DNA of 64,000 nucleotides from Mesomycoplasma ovipneumoniae (GTDB lineage Bacteria; Bacillota_I; Bacilli_A; Mycoplasmatales; Metamycoplasmataceae): NCBI RefSeq assembly GCF_030012565.1, contig NZ_CP124621.1, positions 806,001 to 870,000 of the forward strand, read 5' to 3'. Shown piece by piece: positions 22,373 to 34,200 of this stretch (position 1 is its first letter; each line of letters starts with the position of its first letter). The notes under the pieces were generated by a model. It saw only the letters and a program-made list of their open reading frames with translations, ran no database searches and was not told where the DNA came from. The position numbers and the translations under genes were made by a program.

Positions 22373-24745
22373 TTATTTTTTTACAATGAAATTTAGAATT
22401 TTTTTAGGTACAAAAATTGTCTTAACTATTGAGTGATTTTCTAAAAAATGCTGTATTTTATAGTGTTTTTTGGCAATTTCGATAATTTCGTCTTGATTTT
22501 GGTCGTCATTTAATTCCAAAATTGCTCGAGTTTTACCGTTTATTGAAACAGGTAAATTATAAGTATTTTTTACAATTTTAGCCTTGTCAAATTGAGGCCA
22601 ACTGTGAAAATGAAGCGGTTTTTGCTCTAATTTTTCTAACAGTTCCTCTGAAATATGAGGGGCAAAAATCGATAGAACTACTAAAAAATCAACAAGATAT
22701 TTTTTTGACGGGATTGACTCAAGTTTACTTAAAAAATTAATATACACCATTAATTTAGAAATAGCAACATTAAATTTAAAATCCTGGACTAAATTAGTAA
22801 TTTCAAAGACAAAATTATTATAAAAGTAGCTAAATTCAGAGTCTTTTTCGAGCTCAGGATCGATTTTGTAATCTTTTAAAATAATTCTAATAACCCTTTG
22901 AATTCAAGCATAAATTGCATTTGCACCTTTTTCATCCCAGGCACGATTTTCATTAATTGGACCCATAAACATTAGAAAAATTCGAACACTATCAGCACCA
23001 TATTTATCTAAAACTGTATAAGGATTTATAATATTTCCCTTAGATTTCGACATTTTTTGCCCATCCGGGCCAAGTAGCATTCCTTGGTGAATAACTCTGT
23101 CAAAAGGTTCAAAATTTGGAACAATTCCAGCTTCAAATAAAACTTTATGTCAAAAACGCGAATAAAGCAAATGGCCAACAGCATGTTCCTGTCCCCCGAT
23201 ATAAATGTCAACTGGGAGTCATTTTTGCAGTTTTTTATAAGCTTCTTTTGAGTCTAATTTTAAATAAGTGCCGTCATTTTGTTTTAAAATATAGGCAAGA
23301 TAATACCACGAACTTCCGGCTCATTGGGGCATTGTGTTGGTTTCGCGGCGGTAGATTTTACCGTTTTTTTCAAAAAAAACTCAATCTTTTTGTAAAGCAA
23401 GTGGGGACTGACCATCACCTGAGGGAACAATTTTTTCTAAATGTGGCAGTTCGACAATTTTTTCTTCAAGATAAATTTTGCCATCTTGATCAAAATAAAC
23501 AGGAAAAGGCTCGCCTCAATATCTTTGTCTTGAAAAAACTCAGTCCTTAATTTTATAAGAAATACTTTTTTTTGCTAGTTCTAATTTTTCTAATTTTTCA
23601 AAGATTAATTTTGAAGCACTTTGGGCTTCAAAATTGTTAAATTCGGCTGAATTTATAAGGAGATTTTTATCATTTATCACTTCTAAATAGTCAATTGCAA
23701 AAATTTTAGCAAACTCTAAATCATTTAAATTATGAGCTGGAACTCCCATAATGGCCGAAGTTCCGTAGTCATTTAGCACATAATTTGCAATATAAAGCGG
23801 AATTTTTTTAGAAGTTAACGGGTGAATCATGTATAAATTAGTAAATATACCAGAAATTTGACTTTGAAGTTTTGGACTAGAAAAACTGTTTTTTTCAATG
23901 TAGTCGCTAATCTCAACATCTTTTTTTGCAAGATTTGTTGCAAAATCATGCAAAGGCGAAATTGCTAAAAAACTAACACCATAAATAGTCTCAATTTTTG
24001 TTGTAAATATTTCAATAAAATCTTGACTATTTTCAAAGTAAAACTTAAGAATTACGCCTTGGGACTTGCCGATTCATTTTTGTTGGAGCAACTTTAGTGA
24101 GTCAGGGAAATTTATACTCTCAAGTCCATCAAGCAATTTTTGGGCATACTGAGTTATTTTTAGCACTCACTGATCCATTTTTTTAATTTCAACAGGAAAA
24201 CTACCCCGTTCACTGACTAAATTTCCGTCTTTGTCACGACTTATTTCTTCATTTGCTAAAACTGTGCCTAATTTTGGGCATCAATTTACTTGTGTCTGAC
24301 GAATTTCAGCTAGGCCAACCTTGTATAAAAGTTTAAAAATTCACTGGGTTTGTTCATAAAATTTTGGATCACTTGTGTTAACTTCTTTGCTTCAATCATA
24401 TGAAAAACCGAATGAATTTATTTGCTCTTTAAAGTTTTCAATATTTTTTTTAGTAAAATCAGCAGGGTGATTGCCTGTTTGAATTGCATATTGTTCAGCC
24501 GGAAGACCAAAGGCATCTCAACCCATCGGGTGAAGAACATCAAAACCATTAAGCCGTTTAAATCTTGCAATTATATCTGATGCTGTATATCCAATTGGAT
24601 GCCCTAAATGCAATCCGGCTGCCGAAGGATAAGGAAACATGTCTAAAATATAGATTTTTTTGTCAGAAGATTCACTCGTTTGAAAAACGTTATTTTTTTG
24701 CCAATAGTTTTGTCATTTTTTTTCTATTAATTTATGGTCATACAT
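22373..24745 (-). CDS. leuS: leucyl-tRNA synthetase
   Basis: 790 residues. [22 protein letters not shown] contains the HLGH nucleotide site, [14 protein letters not shown] follows, [10 protein letters not shown] marks the CP1 editing domain, [14 protein letters not shown] is conserved in LeuRS, and [10 protein letters not shown] is the KMSKS loop. ATG at 24745 follows a short leader from the -10 at 24771. First gene of the 11.6-kb minus-strand run ending with nusG. Its stop is 7 bases before the gdpP start. Confidence 0.95.
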
Positions 24746-24770
24746 GATACTAAATATTAAATTATAATAT

Positions 24771-24776
24771 AAAAAG
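24771..24776 (-). promoter_or_regulatory. -10 promoter for leuS and the downstream gene run
   Basis: TATATTATAAT on the minus strand places a consensus TATAAT about 26 bases before the leuS ATG, giving a very short leader. No T-box or other leader structure is seen. The gap 24746-25117 otherwise holds only a 27-codon plus-strand frame at 24914, possibly a gene relic, and nothing recognisable. Confidence 0.5.
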
Positions 24777-25117
24777 ACTAAAATGAGTATAAAGTTATAC
24801 AAAATTAGTGGTTTTGTGATAAATCCAAAGTTGTAAATAGAAAAACTAATAAAATAAAGGTAAACTAGTATATTAGTTTCCGAAGTATTAAAAAGGTGAG
24901 TTAAAATAAACAATGGAAATTGACAATTGTAGACAAAATAAATACATTAAAATTGCTGAATTTAAAGGCTTTAAAAACCACAATTTTACATTTTAGACAA
25001 GATTTTAGGCAAATTTACAAAAACAGAACAAGAAAAGGATAACCAAAAAAGCAAAAACTGGAATATTAAATATTTAGCGTTTTGTATAAACTTTTACTAA
25101 TAAAATGGGCAAAATAG

Positions 25118-28100
25118 TTATTTAATTGTACACATTAGCTTCTCATCATCGGTGTGTTCTTTTATTTTTATAGGATATTCGTTCCCTAATTCATCGAGAT
25201 GGATAGGAATATATTTTTTAAAAATTGGATTTGTTGTATGTGGAACGGCTCTTTCAACTTTAGAGTTAAGTGGTCTTAGTCCATAGATTGTATCAACATT
25301 ATCACTTTTGGTCATTGATGAAATGAAATAATAATTTTCTTTCTCCATATCTTTTGTTTGTTTGAAATCATCTATATCTAAACTTTTTTTCTTTAAAATT
25401 GACCCTTTTTTAAGTACAAAAATTGGTTTGCAATTAACAGGTATCGGTTTTTCGAAATCAGATTTGTAAATATCGAGTTTTTCCTTATTGTACAAATTTT
25501 CATCAAGAAAATCAAATTCACTAATTCCAAACTTTCTCATTTGGGAAGTAACTGGAATAGATTTATAGATTGCCTTCCCGTTTTCGTAAACTTTATAAAC
25601 TAATGAATATAGCGAAAATAGCTTATCCTTGAAAGATTTCCCGCCATCATGTTTACTTACAATTTTAAATTTTATTGGAATAGATTTGTACTCAATAATT
25701 CTAATGTTTTTGTAGAATCGTTTAAGATTTTTATTATTAATATTATCATAACAAGTTAATTCATCAGAGAGCTTGTAATTATAATATAGCAATTTATGAA
25801 CTGCTTTTGCTGATTCAATTTCAGCTTTTAAAGTTGGTTCTTTTAGCGCCAAATCATTCATGTATTCAACAAAAGCATTTCCAGATTTGTTGCTAAAGCC
25901 GTTATATTTTTCAAAAATTTCCTTTAATTTATTAAATTCCGACAAATGTGATTGTGCCATTAAAACAGTATATTCACTTTTTCCATCTGCTTTTTTGCCA
26001 AAAGGATTTTCAAAATATTTTTCTAAATCTTTGTTTATGGTTGTAACAAGATTTTTCTTAATAAATTTAAAGTATTTATCTTCCTTTTCGTCATATTTAA
26101 ATCCATATAACGTCTCATCTGACAGACCGCCATTTGAAATATTACGAATTTTTCGTGAAAATTTTATAGGGGTATGGTTTTTTGCTTCTTCATATTTTTC
26201 TTGAATTATTTTCTTTAAATCTTCAACTTTTTTAAGCTTATCGACTTCAAACTTCGAAATTTTAACTAACTCACCAGTTTCAATGTTTTCTTTGTGATAT
26301 TCGTCATGAAGAAAATATTTTTTATCATTTTTATTATCCGCAAGTGTTAAAAGATTGGCTATTTGACGATTTTCGTTACCAATAATCGCAACAATTGCTG
26401 CATCAACAGCATGATGTTCATTATTTTCACGATTTTTTTCAATTTCTTGCTTATTGCTGTTGTTCGCCTTTACTCTAAAATATCTGGTAACATGACCTTT
26501 AATTGTTGATATTTTTACTTTGTGAGTACTAGAATTTTCATCAATATATGTGAAAAACTCATTATTTTCAAAATGGTCTATAAGTGCGTGATAAAATAAT
26601 TTTGTTGAATACCTTGTGTCATTCAAGTTTCTGGCTAAAAATTCAACTTGAAATTCATCGTAATCTTGTAGAGTTAAAAATCGAAATCTGTTATTTGCAG
26701 AAACCTCGTCCAAATCGACATAAGGATCTAATTTTTTAGCATTTTTATTCACCTTATTCTTTTTGCCAAATAAGACTTTTGCTTTTTCAGAGTATTCCTT
26801 ATAAAATTCATCGCCCTTTGTTTTTATATATTCGCTAGCAATTAATTTTCCTTTTTTTAGGTTTTCTGCTTTTGTTGTTAATATTTTGTTTGCTTGCGAA
26901 TTGTCGTAAGACATTGAATATGGGATTATATGATCAATTTCATATTTTTGGCTGTTATTAATCAAGTCATGTATGACAATTTTTTCCAATGTATAAAGAT
27001 CTATACCATCTTGTTGGTGGTAAAATCTTAATTTATCCAGAAGTCTAGCAGGCTTTGTTTCTAAATCAGAAAGTTTATAACCTTTATTTTCTAAATTCAA
27101 AATTTGAAATAATTTTTTAAGATTTTTATTTTTACCTTCCTTAATTCTCTGATTTATTTTTTTGATTGTTTCCTTATCATTTTTTTCGCGCGGGCTCTCG
27201 ATGACAATTGCATCAATTATATTTTCTTTTGAATATTTTTTGATAATTTGGTTCAAAACTAAAACTGCTTGTTCGAATGTGTTTTTTGTTCCAGGTGAAA
27301 TAATTTCGTCCTGAAAAATTCTCGGATTTAAATATTTAGTTTTTTTGTCAGTTTTTCCTAATTTAGATTTTTGTATTTCCCATTCTTTTCTTATTTCTTC
27401 ATCTTTTCACTTCAAATATTCTGAGTTCTTGTTTTGTTCAAACATTTTTGGCAAAAATAAGTTTATTGCGTCAAGTGAAAAATTACCAATTTTCTTAAAA
27501 TTAAATTTTGTATTGCTAAAAATGGATTTAACAAAATCTAACTGTTTTTCGCTATCAATCTTTAATACTTCAAAAATATTTTTCTCAGTTAATTTCTTTA
27601 AAACTTCATCTTGCCCACGACTTTTTTCCCGGTCAATAATTATGCAAATTGCATCTAAATATGGCAAAAATTTCAATATATTATTAATATTTATTCAATT
27701 AGAATCAGAAGAATGGGAATAAATTGTTGCCAATAAATGTTTTGTTACTTCCAATTTTGTAGTTGGTTCTTCTTTGATTATTTTTCTACCTTCAATTGTA
27801 TCTTGATCATCAATATCTGATTTTTCAAATCCAAAATCTTTAAGAATTATTTTTTTAATTTCATTTTTTTTGAGTGAAATTGATATAATTTTTGCATTTT
27901 CTTTTACTTTTAATAATTCATCAAGAAGTTCGTTTCTATCATTAGAATTTAATTGTCATATTTTTTTATGTTCAGTTTTTAACTCGGAACTTAAATTAAT
28001 TAATTGGTTTAACAGGTTGAAAATTTCATAAGATGGATAATTAACCGGAGATCTATTTTTTTCGACAAAAAATGAGCATTTTCCTATAGTTTTATCTCAA

Positions 28101-28885
28101 ATATTATCGTATTTTTTAACAACGTTTTTCCCGTCTTTTTGAAAAATTCCATATTCACTAGCGCTGTGTTCAGAACCTGGACCTTTTGCATAATCTCTAA
28201 CTGAAGTAAAAAGATTTAAAAATTTTTCACTAAATTCTGGGTTAATTTCTTGAACTTCAAAAAGTTTTTTAATTTCATTAACTCATTGCAAATTAGAAAA
28301 ACTATAACCACCCAAATCTTTTGGAATAGAACTGTTTGATTTAAAAAAGCCATTTTTTTTGAAAAAATCATACAATAAAATGCTAGGATGTTCTATTCCT
28401 TCGTACTTATCAGCAACATTTTCTTCTTCTAGATCATAAAAAAATCCACGATTTTCAAGGTAATCGTGTAATATTCAGATTAAATCTAATTTTTCAATCT
28501 TAGAATCAAGAGCTTTAACTTTTACTTCTAAAATATTTGAATGTTTTGTCGCGCATTTTTTATATATTTCTGTGAACAGCGAAATTATTTTTTCGTAATT
28601 TTCTGTATCTTTTTTATTAACTCGTTGAATATCGCTAATATTTTCAAGTTCAAATAAATCTTTATATTTTAATATCAGGTTAATAAATCTTTGATTTCGG
28701 TATGCTTTTCGACGAATATTCCTTCTAGTCGAACGAAAACCGCGTCTTTCATTGGCAGTTTTTCTTTCTTCAAAAGTTCGTGTACCTCAATCAAGTATTT
28801 TGCTTGTTGGGCTATCAATAATTGCTCATCCAACAGACGCAATCCCGAGATCAAAGCCAATAGTAATATTTTTTTTATTATGCAT
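25118..28885 (-). CDS. cas9: CRISPR-associated endonuclease Cas9 (type II-A)
   Basis: 1255 residues, intact in code 4. RuvC-I ITIGFDLGIASVGW (Asp12); arginine-rich bridge helix ANERRGFRSTRRNIRRKAYR; RuvC-II IDAIVIESPRE (Glu563); HNH YEIDHIIPYSMSYDNSQAN (His652, Asn666); RuvC-III NNEHHAVDAAIVAI (His825, Asp828). All nuclease residues are present, so both strands of a target should be cut. A lysine-rich C-terminus forms the WED/PAM-interacting part; the PAM cannot be read. ATG at 28885 follows AGAAAGG. It is divergent from cas1-cas2-csn2 with the tracrRNA between. Mid-sized for type II-A (1050-1370). Confidence 0.97.
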
Positions 28886-28969
28886 ATTTTTAACCTTTCT
28901 GTTCAAAATTATTAATTTTTGCATTTTTTATTATTGATTATTAGGTAATTATTATTCGCCATTTATTAA

Positions 28970-28975
28970 ATTGTA
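28970..28975 (-). promoter_or_regulatory. extended -10 promoter for cas9
   Basis: Minus strand TTTTTGGTACAATTT: TGG plus TACAAT, 85 bases before the cas9 ATG. Same form as the promoter at 371-376. It lies just downstream of the tracrRNA terminator, so cas9 has its own start of transcription. Confidence 0.55.
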
Positions 28976-29007
28976 CCAAAAATTTAAGCATTAACCTTTA
29001 CTAAAAA

Positions 29008-29112
29008 ATAAAAAAACCCCACTAGGTGGGGAAATTCGACAGCATAATGCGTCTTATTTTTGTGCGACAATTTCTTACTAGAGTAAAATTTTATGTGCAT
29101 ACTCATGTATGC
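29008..29112 (-). ncRNA. tracrRNA
   Basis: Minus-strand RNA of about 105 bases. A TATAAT (-10) at 29120-29125 predicts a start near G29112. A 5' hairpin GCATAC-ATGA-GTATGC is followed by the anti-repeat (about 29054-29089), which pairs with the 36-base CRISPR repeat through TTTTACTCTAGTAAG and AAATTGT, with a bulge at CGC/GC and then CAAAAA. It continues with AATAAGACGCATTATGC and ends in a CCCCAC-CTA-GTGGGG hairpin followed by T7 (29010-29016). Antisense orientation to the array implies that crRNA is transcribed on the plus strand. Confidence 0.9.
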
Positions 29113-29192
29113 AAAACTAATTATACACCATTTTTTATTTTTTTATTTATTTTTTTTACTTTTTTTATTCTTATAAAAAAACGAGCACTATT

Positions 29193-30074
29193 ATGAAAAA
29201 AATCATTGAAATTAGCGAATCAGAATACGTTTATCTTTTTCTAAACAACATTGTTATCAAAAAAGATAGTGAAAAATTTGTTTTCCCCATTGATACAGTT
29301 GATGTCTTAATTTTTGAAAATGACAGAGCGACTATATCAATTCCAGTCATCAATGAACTTGTTGAAAAAAAGGTAAACATTATTATTTGCAAAAATCATT
29401 TACCACAATCATTAATTATCCCTTACAGTGGCTACTATAATAATAAGATTTTTCAAGAGCAAATAAAATGAGATATTCCGTATAAAACTAAAACTTGACA
29501 AGAAATAATTAAACTAAAAATTCAAAGATCCATAAGTGTTTTAAAATCAATTCAGAAAATTGGCTCAGAAGATGAAGCCAAAATGTGAGACTATTTCCAC
29601 GATGTTCAACCTTATGACACTAACAATCGCGAAGGCCATGCAGCAAAGTTATATTTTAAACTTTTATTTGGCAAAGGTTTTATTCGCGACCAAGACAGTG
29701 ATGATAATATTAACATCCTATTAAATTACGGTTATATTGTCTTACTTAGTTATGTTGCCCGAATTATTTGCGGCAAAGGTCTTGATAATCGACTCGGAAT
29801 TTACCATAAAAGTTTTAATAATAATTTTCCACTTGCTTGTGATTTAATGGAACCTTATCGCTATTGGGTTGACCAGATTGTATATAATCATATCAATGCT
29901 GAATTTCTTAATTTTCAGGATTTTAAAGAAGCGCTTTTTAAATCTTTTAGCCAACATATTGAATATAAAGGGAAACATATTAAATTTAGCAAATATATGG
30001 AATTTGAAATTATGGACATCCTTAATTTAAAAGAAAATTATAAGGAAATTACTACAGAAAGTGATCAAAGTTAA
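29193..30074 (+). CDS. cas1: CRISPR-associated endonuclease/integrase Cas1
   Basis: 293 residues. The three metal-binding positions are visible: Glu in NREGHAAKLYF, His in LGIYHKSF and Glu in ACDLMEPYR. Type II Cas1 length. With Cas2 it inserts new spacers at the leader end. Divergent from cas9, 307 bases away with the tracrRNA between. Confidence 0.95.
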
Positions 30075-30084
30075 TACTAGAGAG

Positions 30085-30393
30085 ATGCGTATTTTATTAA
30101 TGTATGACATTTATTATATTAATGAAGATGATAATAAACTTTATAACAAATTCATTAAGGAACTTTATAAACTTGGCTATGTCAGGTTGCAATACTCGAT
30201 TTATTCTAAAATAATTCCAACTCACCTTCAATATAATAGTGAGAAAAAGAAACTTTTAAGAATTATTCCGAAAAATTCAAATATTAGAATTGCGATGTTA
30301 ACTGAGAAACAATATCAAAACATCGAAATTCTTAATGGTACAAAGTCTAAAAATGAACTCTATAATCTAGAGGAGGATTATATCAAACTATAA
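30085..30393 (+). CDS. cas2: CRISPR-associated protein Cas2
   Basis: 102 residues from ATG at 30085, where the conserved first strand MRILLMYDIYY begins. An in-frame GTG at 30061 would add 8 residues and overlap cas1 by 14 bases, also possible since type II-A Cas2 sometimes has a short extension. RLQYSIYSKII is the typical second strand. Dimeric scaffold for the Cas1 integrase. The stop overlaps the csn2 start (TAATG). Confidence 0.92.
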   Translation: MRILLMYDIYYINEDDNKLYNKFIKELYKLGYVRLQYSIYSKIIPTHLQYNSEKKKLLRIIPKNSNIRIAMLTEKQYQNIEILNGTKSKNELYNLEEDYIKL

Positions 30394-31166
30394 TGCTAAA
30401 ATTTTTTAATAACCTTAACAACACAGTCCAACTTAAAACTAACGTAAAAATCATTGAAACTGAAAATACAGATCTATTTTTGAGTCATCTTTTTAATTAT
30501 GAGTATGAAACTGAATCAAAGGTCTTTGAACTTATGTCAAGAAAAATATCACTAAAAGATTCAGTTTTAATTACTAATTTGACAAAATTTTCAGAATTTT
30601 TAAGTCTAAGCGCTAAAAACTGACTTGGTGATTCAATAATTAACGATGAATATTGAAGCGAAAGTATCTTTTTTCGAAATGAAAAAATCGATGGAATTGT
30701 TGACAAAATCAATCAAAAGCTAGGATTTGAATTTTTAAATTATGAAATTGATAATGTAAAACTAATTAAAGCAATTTTTAACATCGAAAATGATATATTA
30801 ATAAATGAAGAAAACTTTGAAAATCTCGCCGAAATTATTTTTAGTACAATGAAACAGACAATTGTAATTCTGAAAGATCTTGATTATATAAAATTTGAAA
30901 AACTGTTTAAATATAATAATATAACTTTCCTAATTTTGACAAATGATTTTACAAAATATATTTCTAAATTTAGCGAACTTGAATTAGTTGCTTTTTATTC
31001 ACAGAAAACTGTAATTGATGTAATTGATAATTTACCAATTATTCGTTATTTTGAAAATCTCAAAAATCGGCCTATTGATGAAGATGAGTTAATATACACT
31101 TCTGAAGAAGAGAAAATGGCAGCAAAAATGCATTTTTACAAAATAAAAACAAGCTTTTTAAACTAA
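30393..31166 (+). CDS. csn2: Csn2-like adaptation protein
   Basis: 257 residues with three TGA-encoded Trp. No strict motif, but position after cas2, length and alpha/beta character (TIVILKDLDYIKFEKLF; NITFLILTNDF) fit the Csn2 family, tetrameric rings that hold free DNA ends during spacer capture. Its presence makes the system type II-A. The array leader starts right after the stop. Confidence 0.8.
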
Positions 31167-31233
31167 AAACGTTTTTATAATTGATTTTTTAGTTTAAAAA
31201 TTTAAAAAAATACCTTTTTTTCTTGGAAATGAG
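31167..31233 (+). promoter_or_regulatory. CRISPR leader
   Basis: 67 bases of A/T-rich DNA between the csn2 stop and the first repeat, ending TTGGAAATGAG directly before it. Repeats here are perfect while those at the far end are mutated, which marks this side as the acquisition end. No clear -10 was found, so transcription may begin inside csn2. Confidence 0.6.
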
Positions 31234-34200
31234 GTTTTTGTGCTGTACAATTTCTTACTAGAGTAAAACAAGTTGGTTAATAATTTTCTCAGGTAAAATA
31301 GTTTTTGTGCTGTACAATTTCTTACTAGAGTAAAACTTGTTTTTTAAGGTTCATATCTCAACCTTAGTTTTTGTGCTGTACAATTTCTTACTAGAGTAAA
31401 ACTATACAACAACCGGAGATGTTTTTGATAACGTTTTTGTGCTGTACAATTTCTTACTAGAGTAAAACAGTGACATTTGAATTCAATGGCAAACTAAGGT
31501 TTTTGTGCTGTACAATTTCTTACTAGAGTAAAACCCTTAAAATCCCCAAAAAATGTACTTCATTGTTTTTGTGCTGTACAATTTCTTACTAGAGTAAAAC
31601 AAACGAATTTTTTAGTAGTGGTTATAAAGTGTTTTTGTGCTGTACAATTTCTTACTAGAGTAAAACCTAGACCTGCTGTTATAATACCATAACCTTGTTT
31701 TTGTGCTGTACAATTTCTTACTAGAGTAAAACCTGTAATTGTAAAGGAGAAAAACATGGGACTGTTTTTGTGCTGTACAATTTCTTACTAGAGTAAAACG
31801 GAAACAGTTTTATATTCTTTTTTTATAAAGTTTTTGTGCTGTACAATTTCTTACTAGAGTAAAACGTTGACTTTATCAACCTTATACTCTAATTAGTTTT
31901 TGTGCTGTACAATTTCTTACTAGAGTAAAACCAATTTTTGGAACTTCTTTGAGCAAAAAATGTTTTTGTGCTGTACAATTTCTTACTAGAGTAAAACCAA
32001 AATAATTTAAATTACTTAACGGTTTTAGTTTTTGTGCTGTACAATTTCTTACTAGAGTAAAACACATTCTAAAATGAAAAAAGATATTCTTGTGTTTTTG
32101 TGCTGTACAATTTCTTACTAGAGTAAAACTTGAATATACAAAAAGAGATACACAAATATGTTTTTGTGCTGTACAATTTCTTACTAGAGTAAAACTTTAA
32201 AAATTATTTTACCCTTTTTAGGGTCGTTTTTGTGCTGTACAATTTCTTACTAGAGTAAAACCCATTTAAAATCCGGGCAAATCGAATATATGTTTTTGTG
32301 CTGTACAATTTCTTACTAGAGTAAAACCCTAGTAGTCAAAATTTATTGTCTGACTTAGTTTTTGTGCTGTACAATTTCTTACTAGAGTAAAACTTGAAAA
32401 TTGTGCTAGGTCTGCTAGTCCGGCGTTTTTGTGCTGTACAATTTCTTACTAGAGTAAAACTTTCGACAATTTCTTGTCCAATTTCGACTAGTTTTTGTGC
32501 TGTACAATTTCTTACTAGAGTAAAACACAATTGAAAGGAAACAAATGACAAAAGCAGTTTTTGTGCTGTACAATTTCTTACTAGAGTAAAACGTTGATAA
32601 GGAACAATTGAAAGGAGATTCCGTTTTTGTGCTGTACAATTTCTTACTAGAGTAAAACTTTTGAATTATGCTTCACTGATCCTGGCTTGTTTTTGTGCTG
32701 TACAATTTCTTACTAGAGTAAAACGTAAAAAGATAAATAAAGCAGCAAGTTCTAGTTTTTGTGCTGTACAATTTCTTACTAGAGTAAAACAGAGTCTACA
32801 TTTAGTCTGCTACCCGCTGAGTTTTTGTGCTGTACAATTTCTTACTAGAGTAAAACTTTGTTCAAAATTCAAATTCAAATCAAGCAGTTTTTGTGCTGTA
32901 CAATTTCTTACTAGAGTAAAACCAAAAAACGGACTAATTTGTAAAGCACGTTGTTTTTGTGCTGTACAATTTCTTACTAGAGTAAAACTTAATTTACTGA
33001 CATTAGGATTTCAATACAGTTTTTGTGCTGTACAATTTCTTACTAGAGTAAAACTTTCAAATAAGGAGGAAAAAATATGGGTCTGTTTTTGTGCTGTACA
33101 ATTTCTTACTAGAGTAAAACCCTAATTATAAACATTTTGCTCAATGATTAGTTTTTGTGCTGTACAATTTCTTACTAGAGTAAAACACTTTATCAGATTT
33201 ATAATTGACGTGCAAAGTTTTTGTGCTGTACAATTTCTTACTAGAGTAAAACCTAAGACTTCCAGGTTACCTACCAATTCACGTTTTTGTGCTGTACAAT
33301 TTCTTACTAGAGTAAAACTTTTGACCTCTGAACGTCAACTACAAATCGGTTTTTGTGCTGTACAATTTCTTACTAGAGTAAAACTTCTTTTACAATATAA
33401 AGGTGCTCACCGAGGTTTTTTTGCTGTACAATTTCTTACTAGAGTAAAACTTTTTATCGTCTAAGTCTTGGTCTCAGCCTGTTTTTGTGCTGTACAATTT
33501 CTTACTAGAGTAAAACTCAATTATATTGGTTAAAAATTTGCTTATTGTTTTTGTGCTGTACAATTTCTTACTAGAGTAAAACTAAACGATCTAGATATTC
33601 CAATTATAAGAAGTTTTTGTGCTGTACAATTTCTTACTAGAGTAAAACGAGCTTGAATTAGCTCAAAAAGATGATTTAGTTTTTGTGCTGTACAATTTCT
33701 TACTAGAGTAAAACATTTGCTAAATTTGCTGGTAAAAAAGATGTGTTTTTGTGCTGTACAATTTCTTACTAGAGTAAAACCAACAATATATTTTAGACCT
33801 TGAAGCACAAGTTTTTGTGCTGTACAATTTCTTACTAGAGTAAAACAAAAAAATGTTTTATAACTTTTAGTCCGCTGTTTTTGTGCTGTACAATTTCTTA
33901 CTAGAGTAAAACTTCCATTTTGAACCCCCTTTTTTTTATAAGCGTTTTTGTGCTGTACAATTTCTTACTAGAGTAAAACCTATTGCCTCGTATGTTACTG
34001 CCAAAGTTCGTTTTTGTGCTGTACAATTTCTTACTAGAGTAAAACCTTTATTGCTTTTTTATAAATATATGGTAAGTTTTTGTGCTGTACAATTTCTTAC
34101 TAGAGTAAAACAAAATTGATTTTAGGTTTTTGATTATATCAGTTTTTGTGCTGTACAATTTCTTACTAGAGTAAAACATTTGCTAAATTTGCTGGTAAAA

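Noticed and set aside
24713-24913. 66-codon hydrophobic minus-strand frame before leuS
   Set aside because: It overlaps the leuS start and promoter in another frame and is A/T-driven; no ribosome site.
24746-25117. tRNA or other stable RNA in the leuS-cas9 gap
   Set aside because: No cloverleaf, TTC loop or CCA-like end seen; also none found in the other large gaps.
28675-28860. Minus-strand 61-codon frame at the 5' end of cas9
   Set aside because: It is in another frame than cas9; the cas9 frame runs without a true stop from 28885 through RuvC-I and the bridge helix.
25118-28885. cas9 as a broken gene with several stops
   Set aside because: All interruptions are TGA codons at Trp positions; in code 4 the frame is continuous and all catalytic residues are present.
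29120-29125. TATAAT as a cas1 promoter
   Set aside because: The box reads TATAAT on the minus strand and is correctly placed for the tracrRNA hairpin and anti-repeat; the cas1 promoter is not clear.
25118-31166. Type II-C assignment
   Set aside because: A third adaptation gene of Csn2 size and position follows cas2, which indicates II-A.
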